A stretch of 64,000 nucleotides of DNA, from the NCBI RefSeq assembly GCF_001523745.2, contig NZ_CP013387.1, positions 1,550,001 to 1,614,000 on the forward strand. The letters run 5' to 3'. Shown here in pieces: positions 19,050 to 27,799 of the stretch. This DNA is from Burkholderia mayonis. GTDB lineage: Bacteria > Pseudomonadota > Gammaproteobacteria > Burkholderiales > Burkholderiaceae. Under the pieces are notes generated by a model. That model worked only from the letters and a program-made list of their open reading frames with translations, was not told the origin of the DNA and ran no database searches. The stretch's first letter is position 1; every line of letters starts with the position of its first letter. The position numbers were made by a program, and so were the translations under genes.

Positions 19050-19631
19050 TCAGTGCTGGCGCATCGCCAGCACGACGATATCCGCAGCGACCAGGACGCG
19101 CGCGTAATCCATCGCGAGATTGCTGAGCGACAGCGCATGAACGTCCTCGGCGGACCAGAGCCGCCCCGACAAGTCGCGCTGGTCGAACGTGAAACACGCG
19201 TCGCCCGCGACGATTGCTTCGAACCCGAGATTCCCCGCCGAGCGCGCGGTCGACTCGACCGAATTGTTCGTGATCACGCCCGCGATCACGACCTGCGCGA
19301 TTGCCCGCTCATGCAGCCAGCGCGTAAGCCCGGTCGCCGCGAACGCATCGGGGACGTTCTTCTCGATTACGTGCTCGTGCGCGAGCGGTGCGAACGCGTC
19401 CTGAAATTCCGCGCCGGTTTGTCCCGGCCAGAACACCGAATCCGGCGACCGGGAAATATGTCGGACGTGCACGATCGGACGCCCGGCACTCCGCCAGCAA
19501 TCGAGCAGTTTCCCGGCGCGCGTCTCAGCGTCCGGATTGTTGCGGCGGCCGAGCTTCGGATCGTAGATGCCTTTCTGCAGATCGATGAGCAGCAGCGCGG
19601 CGTGCGCGGAAAGCGATGTGGATGCATCCAT
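19050..19631 (-). CDS. Isochorismatase-fold hydrolase with Ser at the nucleophile position
   Basis: The 193-residue protein shows the fold landmarks ALLLIDLQKGIYD (catalytic Asp), HVIEKNVPDAFAATGL (Lys) and VIAGVITNNSVESTARSAG, where the family normally has a Cys three residues after the Thr. Here that residue is Ser. The ATG at 19631 is the first that gives a normal N-terminus; the long upstream frame is low complexity. The substrate is unknown: nicotinamidase-type, biuret-type or other cysteine-hydrolase relatives are all possible, and the Cys-to-Ser change may mean altered or lost hydrolysis. Confidence 0.82.
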   Translation of the reverse strand: MDASTSLSAHAALLLIDLQKGIYDPKLGRRNNPDAETRAGKLLDCWRSAGRPIVHVRHISRSPDSVFWPGQTGAEFQDAFAPLAHEHVIEKNVPDAFAATGLTRWLHERAIAQVVIAGVITNNSVESTARSAGNLGFEAIVAGDACFTFDQRDLSGRLWSAEDVHALSLSNLAMDYARVLVAADIVVLAMRQH

Positions 19632-20175
19632 GTGGAAAGCGAATCGATCGCGAAAGCGAAAGCGAAGACGAAACGGCGATTGTAACGACCGTGGCGCGGA
19701 TCGGGATCGACGAAAAAGTCGCGAACCTTCGTCGCCTCCTTCCGAGCTGTGGCGCGTCGTCGACACCAGCCGCTTTGCCACCGCTCGGAACTGGTTCGCC
19801 GCTCTCCCGCCAGCCGGCGCTTCGCAACTCCGGCGCTTGATTTTTCGGCTTCCCGTTTTTTTGGCTTCCAGGCCTCCCGATCTCTCGGCTTCCCGACTTC
19901 CCCGTCTTTCGGCATTTTCTTGATTTCTCCGCTCGGTTCCTCGGCTTCGCAGCCCCCCCGTTTCCCGCAATAACCGTCTCGATCGCTCATACGACGATCG
20001 CCGCGTGCGGACACTGATCCCGCGCGCCCCCCGCTATGGCCGCCATCCGGGCGAACGACGACACCAATCGCGGCCCGCCTCCGCCGCCATCGCTCGAAGG
20101 AAAGGGCTTCCCCGAACTTGCGCCCCGCCCGCGCCGCACCGCACAATCGCAGCACCTTCGCCACCCGTTACCGCC
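19632..20175. other. Divergent intergenic region with pyrimidine-rich degenerate repeats
   Basis: This 544 bp region separates the isochorismatase-like gene and the nucleotidyltransferase gene, which point away from each other, so both promoters must lie here. Between about 19845 and 19950 the plus strand is pyrimidine-rich with several degenerate copies of GGCTTCC. Open frames across it are of repeat composition and were not called. Confidence 0.5.
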
Positions 20176-20778
20176 ATGACTCATGCATCGCTCGCCACCG
20201 GCGTGCTGCTGGCCGCGGGCCTCGGTACCCGCTTCGACCCCGACGGCGTGCACAGCAAGCTGCTCGCGAAGCTGCCCGACGGCACGCCCATCGCCGTCGC
20301 GGCCGCCCAGCGGCTCGCCGCCGTGCTCCCCGACGTGATCGCGGTCGTGCGCCCCGGCGCGGAAAAGCTCGCGCACCTGCTCAACGACGTCGGCTGCCAG
20401 GTCGTGTTCGCGCCCGACGCCGAGCGCGGGATGGGCGCGAGCCTCGCGGCCGGCGTGCGGGCGAGCGCCGACAGCCCCGGCTGGATCGTCGCGCTCGCGG
20501 ACATGCCGTGGATCGCGCCGTCGACGATCGAGGCCGTCGCACGCGCGCTCGACGTCGAGCTCGCGTCCACCGTCGCCCCCGTCTATCGCGGGCAGCGCGG
20601 CCATCCGGTCGGTTTCTCGAGCCGCCATTACGACGCGCTCGCCGCGCTCGACGGCGACACGGGCGCCCGCGCGCTGCTGGCGGCCGCCCCGCCCGCGCTC
20701 GTCGACGTCGACGATTCCGCCGTGCTGCGCGACGTCGACACGCGCGCCGACCTGCTCGCCCCGCCGCCGCGCGGCTGA
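20176..20778 (+). CDS. MobA/MocA-like NTP transferase (molybdenum cofactor nucleotidyltransferase family)
   Basis: The 200-residue protein starts LATGVLLAAGLGTRFDPDG with a conserved Lys soon after (SKLLAKL), then ADMPWIAPSTIEA. These are the nucleotide- and metal-binding motifs of the MobA-like NTP transferase fold (CTP:molybdopterin cytidylyltransferase MocA and relatives). The glycine-rich motif fixes the start at 20176; the longer frame upstream is unrelated. Members usually act with xanthine-dehydrogenase-type enzymes, but no molybdoenzyme gene is adjacent here. Substrate choice between CTP and GTP cannot be judged. Confidence 0.8.
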   Translation: MTHASLATGVLLAAGLGTRFDPDGVHSKLLAKLPDGTPIAVAAAQRLAAVLPDVIAVVRPGAEKLAHLLNDVGCQVVFAPDAERGMGASLAAGVRASADSPGWIVALADMPWIAPSTIEAVARALDVELASTVAPVYRGQRGHPVGFSSRHYDALAALDGDTGARALLAAAPPALVDVDDSAVLRDVDTRADLLAPPPRG

Positions 20779-20881
20779 CGCCGCGTCATCCGGCAAACGC
20801 GCGTCCGATTGCCTATAACGGAAGACGAGACCCGGCGTGTGCCGCGCCGGTCCCTGCGTTTACCGAGATTTGCCGACTCCC

Positions 20882-21031
20882 ATGACCGATCACACGACAC
20901 CGTTGCCGGAACCGCCCGCCGACCCCACTCGCGACCCCGAAGAAGACGCGCTCGCGCCGCCGTCGCCCGGCCACCACCATCACGAGAATCCGCAGAAGCC
21001 GGAAGAGCCGCCGAGCAAGGACCCGGTGTGA
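20882..21031 (+). CDS. Small proline-rich hypothetical protein
   Basis: A 49-codon frame from ATG 20882 encodes an acidic, proline-rich, probably unstructured peptide with a PGHHHHENPQKPEEPP segment. It lies 100 bp after the nucleotidyltransferase gene on the same strand. The His run might bind metal, but there is no further evidence. Similar short Pro/His-rich proteins are often annotated in Burkholderia. Confidence 0.5.
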   Translation: MTDHTTPLPEPPADPTRDPEEDALAPPSPGHHHHENPQKPEEPPSKDPV

Positions 21032-21566
21032 CGCGCCGGCGGCAAGCCGGCGCAGCCGGCACGCCGCGAACGCGCGCACGGATGCCGCCGAGGCCCGCGA
21101 GCCAGAAATCGGTTTGCTTGCGGGCTCGCGATCCGGAGATCGACCGCGCCTGACGGTTTCGCACGCCTTGCCGTCACGCTTTTCCGTCGTGCCCTCGCGC
21201 GTTTCGTCTCATTCCGTCGATCCGCCCGCCGCCCGCACGCGCCCCCTCATGCCGCGTGCGTCGATCCCGATGCGCCGACATCGGCCGCGACAAGCATTGC
21301 CGATCGCCGCGCCGTCGATCGAACGACGACGACATTGTCCATTCGGCCGACGAATCGCCGCCGTCCGCGCAACTGGCTGAAGATCCGCTCCCATCCGCCC
21401 GTCCGCATACGCCACGCCCGCATGCCGGGCGACATCCGTCAAACCGCCCTCAGGGCTTCCCCGCGTTCCGCCCGCACCTAGGGAATACCCGCCTGCGCCC
21501 GCGGTCCTCCGCGCCGATAAACAGGCATTCGTCCCCCATGCCTCAGCCCCTCCACGACTAAAGACC
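21032..21566. other. Intergenic region upstream of the chemoreceptor gene
   Basis: No coding frame with normal composition was seen in this 535 bp stretch, and no clear hairpin or operator was recognised. It must contain the promoter of the chemoreceptor gene. Confidence 0.4.
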
Positions 21567-23120
21567 ATGCGCTCTCTTTCCCTGAACCATAAGCTCACGT
21601 CGATGATCGTCATCCTTTGGGTCGGTCTGCTGTTGATCGGTGCGACCGGCGCATGGCAGAACCGCACGTCGATGGTCTCGGACCGGCGCGAGCAGCTCGC
21701 GAACCTGACCGCGCAGGCATACAGCGTGAGCGAGCATTTCTACAAGCTGTCGCAGCAGAACGCGATGCCCGAAGCCGACGCGAAGCGCGCCGCGCTCGAA
21801 GCGATCGCCGCGATGCGCTACGGCAAGGACGGCTATCTGTCGATCAACGACTCGAAGCCCGTCGTCGTGATGCATCCGATCAAGCCGGAGCTGAACGGCA
21901 AGGACGTGTCGGGCTTCACCGATCCGGGCGGCAAGCATCTGTTCGTCGAGATCGTGACAGCGGGCAACGCGGAGGGCGGCCTCGGCTTCGTCGAATACAT
22001 GTGGCCGAAGCCGGGCGCCGACAAGCCGATCGACAAGACGAGCGCCGTCCGCCATTTCGCGCCGTGGGACTGGTACATCGTGACCGGCATGTACATGGAC
22101 GACCTGCAGGCCGCCGTACTCGCGAGCACCGGCCGCTGGCTCGCGATGACGGCCGTGCTCGGCATCGCCGCGACGATGCTGATGGTGTTCGTGCTGCGCA
22201 GCGTGCGCGGCAGCCTCGGCGGCAATCTCGAGGCTGCCGTCGAAACCGCGCAGCGGATCGCGCAAGGCGACCTGACCGCGCACGTCGACATCCGCCGCGG
22301 CGACCGCGCGAGCCTCTTGCACGCGCTGCACACGATGCAGGCGGCGCTCATCGACATGGTGTCGCGCGTGCGGCTCGGCACCGAGAACATCAACGTCGGC
22401 GCGTCGGAGATCGCGGCCGGCAACACCGACCTGTCGCAGCGCACCGAGCAGCAGGCGGCCGCCCTCGTGCAGACGGCGTCGAACATGGACGAGATGACGT
22501 CGAACGTGAAGCACAACGCGGACAGCGCGTCGCAGGCGGCCGAACTCGCCGACCAGGCCGCACAGGTCGCGACGCGCGGCAGCGCGGTCGTCGACGACGT
22601 CGTGCGGACGATGGCCGAGATCACCGACGCGTCGCGCAAGATCGGCGACATCATCGGCGTGATCGACGGCATCGCATTCCAGACCAACATCCTCGCGCTC
22701 AATGCGGCGGTCGAGGCGGCGCGCGCGGGCGAACAGGGACGCGGCTTCGCGGTCGTCGCGGGCGAGGTGCGCACGCTCGCGCAGCGCTCGGCGACGGCGG
22801 CGAAGGAGATCAAGTCGTTGATCGAGACGTCGAACACGACGGTCGAGCACGGCGCGTCGCTCGTCACGCGCGCGGGCACGACGATGACGGAGATTGTGCA
22901 ATCGGTGAAGCGCGTCAACGAGATTCTCGAGGAAATCAGCCACGCGTCGCGCGAACAGAGCGCGGGCATCGATCAGGTGAATCGCGCGGTCGGCGAGATG
23001 GACCAGGTCACGCAACAGAACGCGGCGCTCGTCGAGCAGGCCGCGGCCGCCGCGCATTCGCTGAAGGATCAGGCGGACGCGCTGCGCTCGGCGGTCGCGC
23101 AGTTCGCGCTGCCGGCCTGA
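21567..23120 (+). CDS. Methyl-accepting chemotaxis protein with single-cache sensor
   Basis: This 517-residue receptor has a membrane helix at about 11-30 and a periplasmic sCache-type domain ([18 protein letters not shown], then [14 protein letters not shown]). A second helix lies near 190-210, followed by a HAMP domain (to about 265) and a cytoplasmic signalling coiled coil. The hairpin tip reads [19 protein letters not shown] and is intact. The C-terminus ends after AQFALPA without a CheR-docking pentapeptide. It signals to CheA/CheW. The single-cache type often senses small carboxylates, but the ligand is not readable here. It is monocistronic by spacing. Confidence 0.93.
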   Translation: MRSLSLNHKLTSMIVILWVGLLLIGATGAWQNRTSMVSDRREQLANLTAQAYSVSEHFYKLSQQNAMPEADAKRAALEAIAAMRYGKDGYLSINDSKPVVVMHPIKPELNGKDVSGFTDPGGKHLFVEIVTAGNAEGGLGFVEYMWPKPGADKPIDKTSAVRHFAPWDWYIVTGMYMDDLQAAVLASTGRWLAMTAVLGIAATMLMVFVLRSVRGSLGGNLEAAVETAQRIAQGDLTAHVDIRRGDRASLLHALHTMQAALIDMVSRVRLGTENINVGASEIAAGNTDLSQRTEQQAAALVQTASNMDEMTSNVKHNADSASQAAELADQAAQVATRGSAVVDDVVRTMAEITDASRKIGDIIGVIDGIAFQTNILALNAAVEAARAGEQGRGFAVVAGEVRTLAQRSATAAKEIKSLIETSNTTVEHGASLVTRAGTTMTEIVQSVKRVNEILEEISHASREQSAGIDQVNRAVGEMDQVTQQNAALVEQAAAAAHSLKDQADALRSAVAQFALPA

Positions 23121-23730
23121 TCCGGATGCGATGTGACGACGACGGGGCGGCGCGGCCGCCCGGGATTCTCCCGTGCGTCGCCCGGCCGTTTCGCGCCCGC
23201 TCCGCCGCTGTCCGCTTCTTGCCGCCGTTCGCACGTGTTTATCGGCGTATCGCCGAATCCCTGCCGCGACCCGCGCGTCGCCGCGGTTGGCTGACGGTTT
23301 CCCGCTGATGGTTTCCCACTGACCGCCTCCCACGTACCGATGCCGATGCGCCGCGCTCGGCGCTTCCGCACCGCCTGATCGTTCCCGACGCCACGGCGTC
23401 TCGTCGTGCGCCACCCGCCTTCCGCGACGTCCCGCCGATCGACGCTCGCACCGCCCACACCCGCCGCGACTCCCGCATCCGAAACATCGATCGCATCCGC
23501 CGCGATCGATGATCGACGACACCTCTTCGACCGCCGTTTTCCGATGCGCGCGCCACGCTTCGTGCGCCCCCCCGAGCGTCCTTCGCCGCGTCCGCCCCGC
23601 CCGCGCGCTTCTTCAATATTTGTCAGACTTTTCAACGATTTGGCGGCCAAAGCAGACGAAATCATTACTCATTCATTACAATTCCACTTTCGGAACGCGA
23701 TCCGCGATCCCGCCCAGCGATAGCCAGCCC
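23121..23730. other. Intergenic region upstream of the penicillin-binding protein gene
   Basis: This 610 bp region has no credible gene; frames on both strands are Arg/Ala/Pro-rich. The last 130 bp (from about 23600) are AT-richer, with TTGTCA at about 23618, which fits a promoter for the downstream gene. Confidence 0.4.
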
Positions 23731-25515
23731 ATGCGCCTCAAGAAAAAACCGAAGTCGTCCGATCCTTACGTCGCCGTCGCGAAAAGTCCGATGCTGTCGT
23801 CGAACCTGCCGATGTGGCGCTCGAAGTTCATCGTGATCCTCGTGTTCATCGCGTTCGGCACGCTGATCGCCCGCGCGTTCTGGGTGCAGGTCGCGAATCA
23901 GGATTTCTACGTGGGCCAGGGCCAGAAGCGCTATCAGCGCACGATCGAGCTCGGCGCGATGCGCGGCAGCATCGTCGACCGCAACGGCGCGCTCCTCGCC
24001 GTCAGCCTGACGACCTATGAAATCTGGGCGAATCCGAAACAGGTCGACGAAGTCGCGTACGCGCCGCTCGCGAAGCTGCTCGACATGCCGCTCGCCGAGG
24101 TGCGGCGGCGCCTGACGAGCGACCGTTCGTTCGTGCTGCTCAAGCGCCAGGTCGATCCCGAAACGGCCGCCCGCATCGAGAAGCTCGATGTCGACGGCAT
24201 CACGCAGGTCGCCGATTCGAAGCGCTTCTATCCGGAAGGCGAATCGGCCGCGCACGTCGTCGGCTTCACGAACGTCGAGGATCGGGGGCAGGAAGGCGTC
24301 GAACTCGCCGCGAACGGACGGCTGTCCGGCACCTCGGGCCAGCGCCAGGTGATCCGCGACCGGCTCGGCCGGATCATCTCCGACACCGGCCCGCTCGTGC
24401 CCGCGCAGCACGGCGCGACGATCGAGCTGACGATCGATCGCCGGATCCAGCAGCTCGCGTACGCGCAGCTCAAGTCCGCGATCGTCGCGAACAACGCGCA
24501 GGCGGGCAGCGTCGTCGTGCTCGACGCGCAGAACGGCGAGATCCTCGCGCTCGCGAACTACCCGACGTTCGATCCGAACGACCGCGCGCGCCTGACGGGC
24601 CAGCAGTTGCGCAACCGCGCGGTGATCGACACGTTCGAGCCCGGCTCGACGATCAAGCCGCTCGTCGTCGCGCTGTCGATCGACGCGGGCAAGGTGCGGC
24701 CGCAGACGATCATCGACACGTCGCCGGGCTCGTACAAGATCGGCCCGAACGTGATCCACGACACGTCGAACCACGGCGCGATCACGGTCGCGCAAGCGCT
24801 GCAGATGTCGAGCAACATCGCGCTCGCGAAGCTCGCGCTCAACCTGCCCGCCGAGACGATCTGGAACAAGTACCAGGAATACGGAATCGGCCGCGCGCCG
24901 GAACTGACGTTCCCCGGCGTCGCGTCCGGCCGGCTGCGCCCGTACAAACGCTGGCGGCCGATCGAGCAGGCGACGATGGCCTACGGCTACGGCCTCTCGG
25001 CGTCGCTGCTGCAGATCGCGCAGGTCTATACCGCCTACGCGGGCGACGGCACGCTGCATCCGGTGTCGCTGCTGAGAACGCGCACCGATCCGTCCTCCGT
25101 CGGCGCGCACCGCGGCCATCGCGTGACGACGCCCGCCACGGCGGCCGCGATCCGCTCGATGCTGGAAATGGCGGTCGGCCAGGGCGGCACCGGGCGCGCC
25201 GCGCGCATCGACGGCTACCGGATCGGCGGCAAGACGGGCACCGCGCGCAAGCAGGTCGGCGCGTCGTACGCAAAAGGCAAGTACCGCGCGCTCTTCTCCG
25301 GGATGGCGCCGATGAGCAATCCGCGCCTCATCGTCGCCGTGATGATCGACGAACCGGGAGCGAGAAGCTACTACGGCGGCACGGTCGCGGGACCGGTGTT
25401 CTCGTCGGTGATGAGCGGCTCGTTGCAGTTGCTCGGCGTGCCGCCCGACGCGCCCGTTGCCGCCGAGAAGCCGGCGGCGAGCGGCGTAAAGGCACCCGCG
25501 AAAACGAACGCATGA
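23731..25515 (+). CDS. Class B penicillin-binding protein (PBP2/FtsI family)
   Basis: This peptidoglycan transpeptidase is anchored by one N-terminal helix (about residues 28-47). The dimerisation domain contains RGSIVDRNGALLAVS. The transpeptidase motifs are all present: STIK near residue 305, SSN near 360 and KTGT near 500. It has 594 residues. The start at ATG 23731 gives a Lys-rich cytoplasmic tail. It is not in a dcw division cluster, so it is an additional FtsI-type paralogue. It is known that loss of an accessory chromosome-2 PBP3 in B. pseudomallei gives ceftazidime resistance; orthology with this gene is untested. Confidence 0.92.
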   Translation: MRLKKKPKSSDPYVAVAKSPMLSSNLPMWRSKFIVILVFIAFGTLIARAFWVQVANQDFYVGQGQKRYQRTIELGAMRGSIVDRNGALLAVSLTTYEIWANPKQVDEVAYAPLAKLLDMPLAEVRRRLTSDRSFVLLKRQVDPETAARIEKLDVDGITQVADSKRFYPEGESAAHVVGFTNVEDRGQEGVELAANGRLSGTSGQRQVIRDRLGRIISDTGPLVPAQHGATIELTIDRRIQQLAYAQLKSAIVANNAQAGSVVVLDAQNGEILALANYPTFDPNDRARLTGQQLRNRAVIDTFEPGSTIKPLVVALSIDAGKVRPQTIIDTSPGSYKIGPNVIHDTSNHGAITVAQALQMSSNIALAKLALNLPAETIWNKYQEYGIGRAPELTFPGVASGRLRPYKRWRPIEQATMAYGYGLSASLLQIAQVYTAYAGDGTLHPVSLLRTRTDPSSVGAHRGHRVTTPATAAAIRSMLEMAVGQGGTGRAARIDGYRIGGKTGTARKQVGASYAKGKYRALFSGMAPMSNPRLIVAVMIDEPGARSYYGGTVAGPVFSSVMSGSLQLLGVPPDAPVAAEKPAASGVKAPAKTNA

Positions 25516-25534
25516 CGCGACGCTGCCACCGCGA

Positions 25535-25553
25535 TGCGGGCGCTGCGCCCGCA
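25535..25553 (+). terminator. Hairpin after the penicillin-binding protein gene
   Basis: A perfect 8-bp stem (TGCGGGCG / CGCCCGCA) with a 3-nt loop begins 20 nt after the stop codon. No T-run follows, so intrinsic termination is plausible but not certain. Confidence 0.45.
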
Positions 25554-25700
25554 CACATCCACGCCGATCCCATTCTTTAGGATCGCCTCGCATTATTTGA
25601 AAGCCCGCTTACCCGCCGCCTACAATTTCCCGCGCGACATGCATGCCGTCCGCGGCTCGCAAGGCCGCATCCATCGAAACGGAGCACGAAGGAGACGCTT

Positions 25701-26702
25701 ATGGGATTGCGCTGGCCCCAGGCCGCCCTCGTCTGCGCGAGCATCGCCGCCGGCCTGTCGGCGGCGGCCCCTGCGCATGCGGAAGACGCGGCGACGGTAA
25801 AGATCGGCTTCGTCGTCAAGCAGCCCGACGACCCGTGGTTTCAGGACGAATGGCGCTTCGCCGAGCAGGCGGCGAAAGACAAGCACTTCACGCTCGTGAA
25901 GATCGCCGCGCCGAGCGGCGAGAAAGTGTCGACCGCGCTCGACAGCCTCGCCGCGCAAAAGGCGCAAGGCGTGATCATCTGCGCGCCCGACGTGAAGCTC
26001 GGCCCCGGCATCGCCGCGAAGGCCAAGCGCTACGGAATGAAGCTGATGTCGGTCGACGACCAGCTCGTCGACGGCCGCGGCGCGCCGCTTCCGAACGTGC
26101 CGCACATGGGCATCTCCGCGTACAAGATCGGCCGGCAGGTCGGCGAGGCGATCGCCGCCGAGGCAAAGCGGCGCGGCTGGAATCCGGCCGAGGTCGGCGT
26201 GCTGCGGCTCGCGTACGACCAGTTGCCGACCGCGCGCGAGCGCACGACAGGCGCCGTCGACGCGCTGAAGGAAGCCGGCTTCCCGGTCGCGAACGTCGTC
26301 GACGCGCCTGAAATGACGGCCGACACCGAAGGCGCGTTCAACGCGGCCAACATCGCGTTCACCAAGCATCGGAACTTCAGGCGCTGGGTCGCGTTCGGAT
26401 CGAACGACGACACGACGGTCGGCGCGGTGCGCGCGGGCGAAGGCCGCGGGATCGGCGCGGACGACATGATCGCGGTCGGCATCAACGGCAGCCAGGTCGC
26501 GATGAACGAGTTCGCGAAGCCGAAACCGACGGGCTTTTACGGCTCGATCCTGCTGAACCCGCGGCAGCACGGCTACGACACGTCAGTCAACATGGTCGAG
26601 TGGATCACGCAGAACCGGACGCCGCCGCCGCTCGTGCTGACGTCCGGCACGCTGATCACGCGCGCGAACGAAAAGACGGCACGCGCGCAGCTCGGGCTGT
26701 GA
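25701..26702 (+). CDS. araF: L-arabinose-type ABC transporter periplasmic binding protein
   Basis: The 333-residue precursor has a signal peptide ending near AHA-EDA (residue 27). The mature type I periplasmic fold has KIGFVVKQPDDPWFQDEW, characteristic of AraF, plus GIAAKAKRYGMKLMSVDDQLVD and FGSNDDTTVGAVRA. It would capture L-arabinose (or a close aldose) for an inner-membrane importer. The expected ATPase (araG) and permease (araH) do not follow; the next gene is an SDR 52 bp downstream. It may work with components elsewhere or be left from a decayed operon. Confidence 0.85.
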   Translation: MGLRWPQAALVCASIAAGLSAAAPAHAEDAATVKIGFVVKQPDDPWFQDEWRFAEQAAKDKHFTLVKIAAPSGEKVSTALDSLAAQKAQGVIICAPDVKLGPGIAAKAKRYGMKLMSVDDQLVDGRGAPLPNVPHMGISAYKIGRQVGEAIAAEAKRRGWNPAEVGVLRLAYDQLPTARERTTGAVDALKEAGFPVANVVDAPEMTADTEGAFNAANIAFTKHRNFRRWVAFGSNDDTTVGAVRAGEGRGIGADDMIAVGINGSQVAMNEFAKPKPTGFYGSILLNPRQHGYDTSVNMVEWITQNRTPPPLVLTSGTLITRANEKTARAQLGL

Positions 26703-26754
26703 GCGGGCGCGCGGCGGCGGCATCGGCCACCCGTTTCGAACCGAAGGAGAACGC

Positions 26755-27519
26755 ATGACGATACGCACCACGCTGATCACGGGCGCCGCAGGCGGCATCG
26801 GACAGGCGCTCGTGCGCCGCTTTCTCGCCGCGGGCGACCGCGTGCTCGCGCTCGACCGCGACCGCGCGGCGCTCGCCGCATTCGTCGATGCGCTCGGCGA
26901 TGCGGCCGTCGCGCCCGTCGTCGACGATCTGGGCGACGCCGAGCGCCTCGCGGCCGCGCTCGCGAACGAGCCCGTCGACGCGCTCGTCGCGAATGCGGGC
27001 ACCGCCGCGTCGGCGACGCTGCGCACGACGACGGGCGCGTCGTGGCGCGCGGATCTCGACGCGAACCTGACCGCGACCTACGTGAGCGTCGAGGCGGTGC
27101 TCGCCGGGATGCGCACACGCCGCCGCGGCGCGATCACGATCGTCGGCTCGGTCAACGGCGTCGCCGCGCTCGGCCATCCGGCGTACAGCGCCGCGAAGGC
27201 GGGGCTCGTCAGTTATGCGAAGTCGCTCGCAATCGAATACGGGCGCGACGGCGTGCGCGCGAACATCGTCTGCCCCGGCACCGTGAAGACGCCCGCGTGG
27301 GAAGCGCGCGTCCGGCAGAACCCGCAGGTGTTCGAGCAACTGAAGAAGTGGTACCCACTCGAAGATTTCGCGACGCCCGACGACGTCGCGAACGCCGCGC
27401 TGTTCCTGTCCTCGGACGCGGCGCGCGCGATCACGGGCGTCATGCTGCCCGTCGACGGCGGACTGCTCGCCGGCAATCGCGTGATGGCGCAGGAGCTGAC
27501 GCTCGAGCCGTTCTATTGA
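26755..27519 (+). CDS. SDR-family oxidoreductase (sugar or polyol dehydrogenase-like)
   Basis: The 254-residue classical short-chain dehydrogenase has TGAAGGIGQAL near the N-terminus, VANAG, Ser in IVGSVNG, the catalytic Tyr-x-x-x-Lys in AYSAAKAG, and the C-terminal MLPVDGGLLAG. GGAGA precedes the ATG. In sugar-utilisation operons such enzymes oxidise aldoses or 2-keto-3-deoxy acids. Its position right after the arabinose-type binding protein suggests a pentose substrate, which is inference. It is convergent with the antiporter gene. Confidence 0.85.
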   Translation: MTIRTTLITGAAGGIGQALVRRFLAAGDRVLALDRDRAALAAFVDALGDAAVAPVVDDLGDAERLAAALANEPVDALVANAGTAASATLRTTTGASWRADLDANLTATYVSVEAVLAGMRTRRRGAITIVGSVNGVAALGHPAYSAAKAGLVSYAKSLAIEYGRDGVRANIVCPGTVKTPAWEARVRQNPQVFEQLKKWYPLEDFATPDDVANAALFLSSDAARAITGVMLPVDGGLLAGNRVMAQELTLEPFY

Positions 27520-27743
27520 CCGTTCGAAGCACGTGATGCGCGCGATGCGACGGACGCCGCGCCGCACGACGTCGATTGGAATCCGCGCGTCGACGATCGG
27601 GACGCGGCGCGACGCCGCTTCGATACGCCGAGTTGACGATTCGACGCGATTGCGCCGATCGGGCGATCCGGGCGAACGACCCGCCCGCCGGAGCGAGGCG
27701 TTCATGCCGCGAATGCCGCAAGCAAAACGACGCGCCCGCAAGC

Positions 27744-27766
27744 GCGCTTGCGCCTGACGCAAGCGC
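27744..27766. terminator. Hairpin between convergent genes
   Basis: A perfect 9-bp stem (GCGCTTGCG / CGCAAGCGC) with a 5-nt loop lies between the ends of the SDR and antiporter genes, 34 nt from the antiporter stop. It could serve as a two-way terminator; there is no U-tract. Confidence 0.45.
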
Positions 27767-27799
27767 CCGCCTCCCGCCCCGCCCTCGCTCGGTCCGCAT

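Noticed and set aside
19845..19950. Pyrimidine-rich degenerate GGCTTCC repeats as a regulatory array
   Set aside because: Copies are too irregular and there is no partner gene or known protein; treated as low-complexity sequence.
21558..25593. Long minus-strand open frames (about 640-650 codons) opposite the chemoreceptor and PBP genes
   Set aside because: They are Arg/Asp/Val-rich antisense shadows of well-supported plus-strand genes, a common result of high GC third-position bias.
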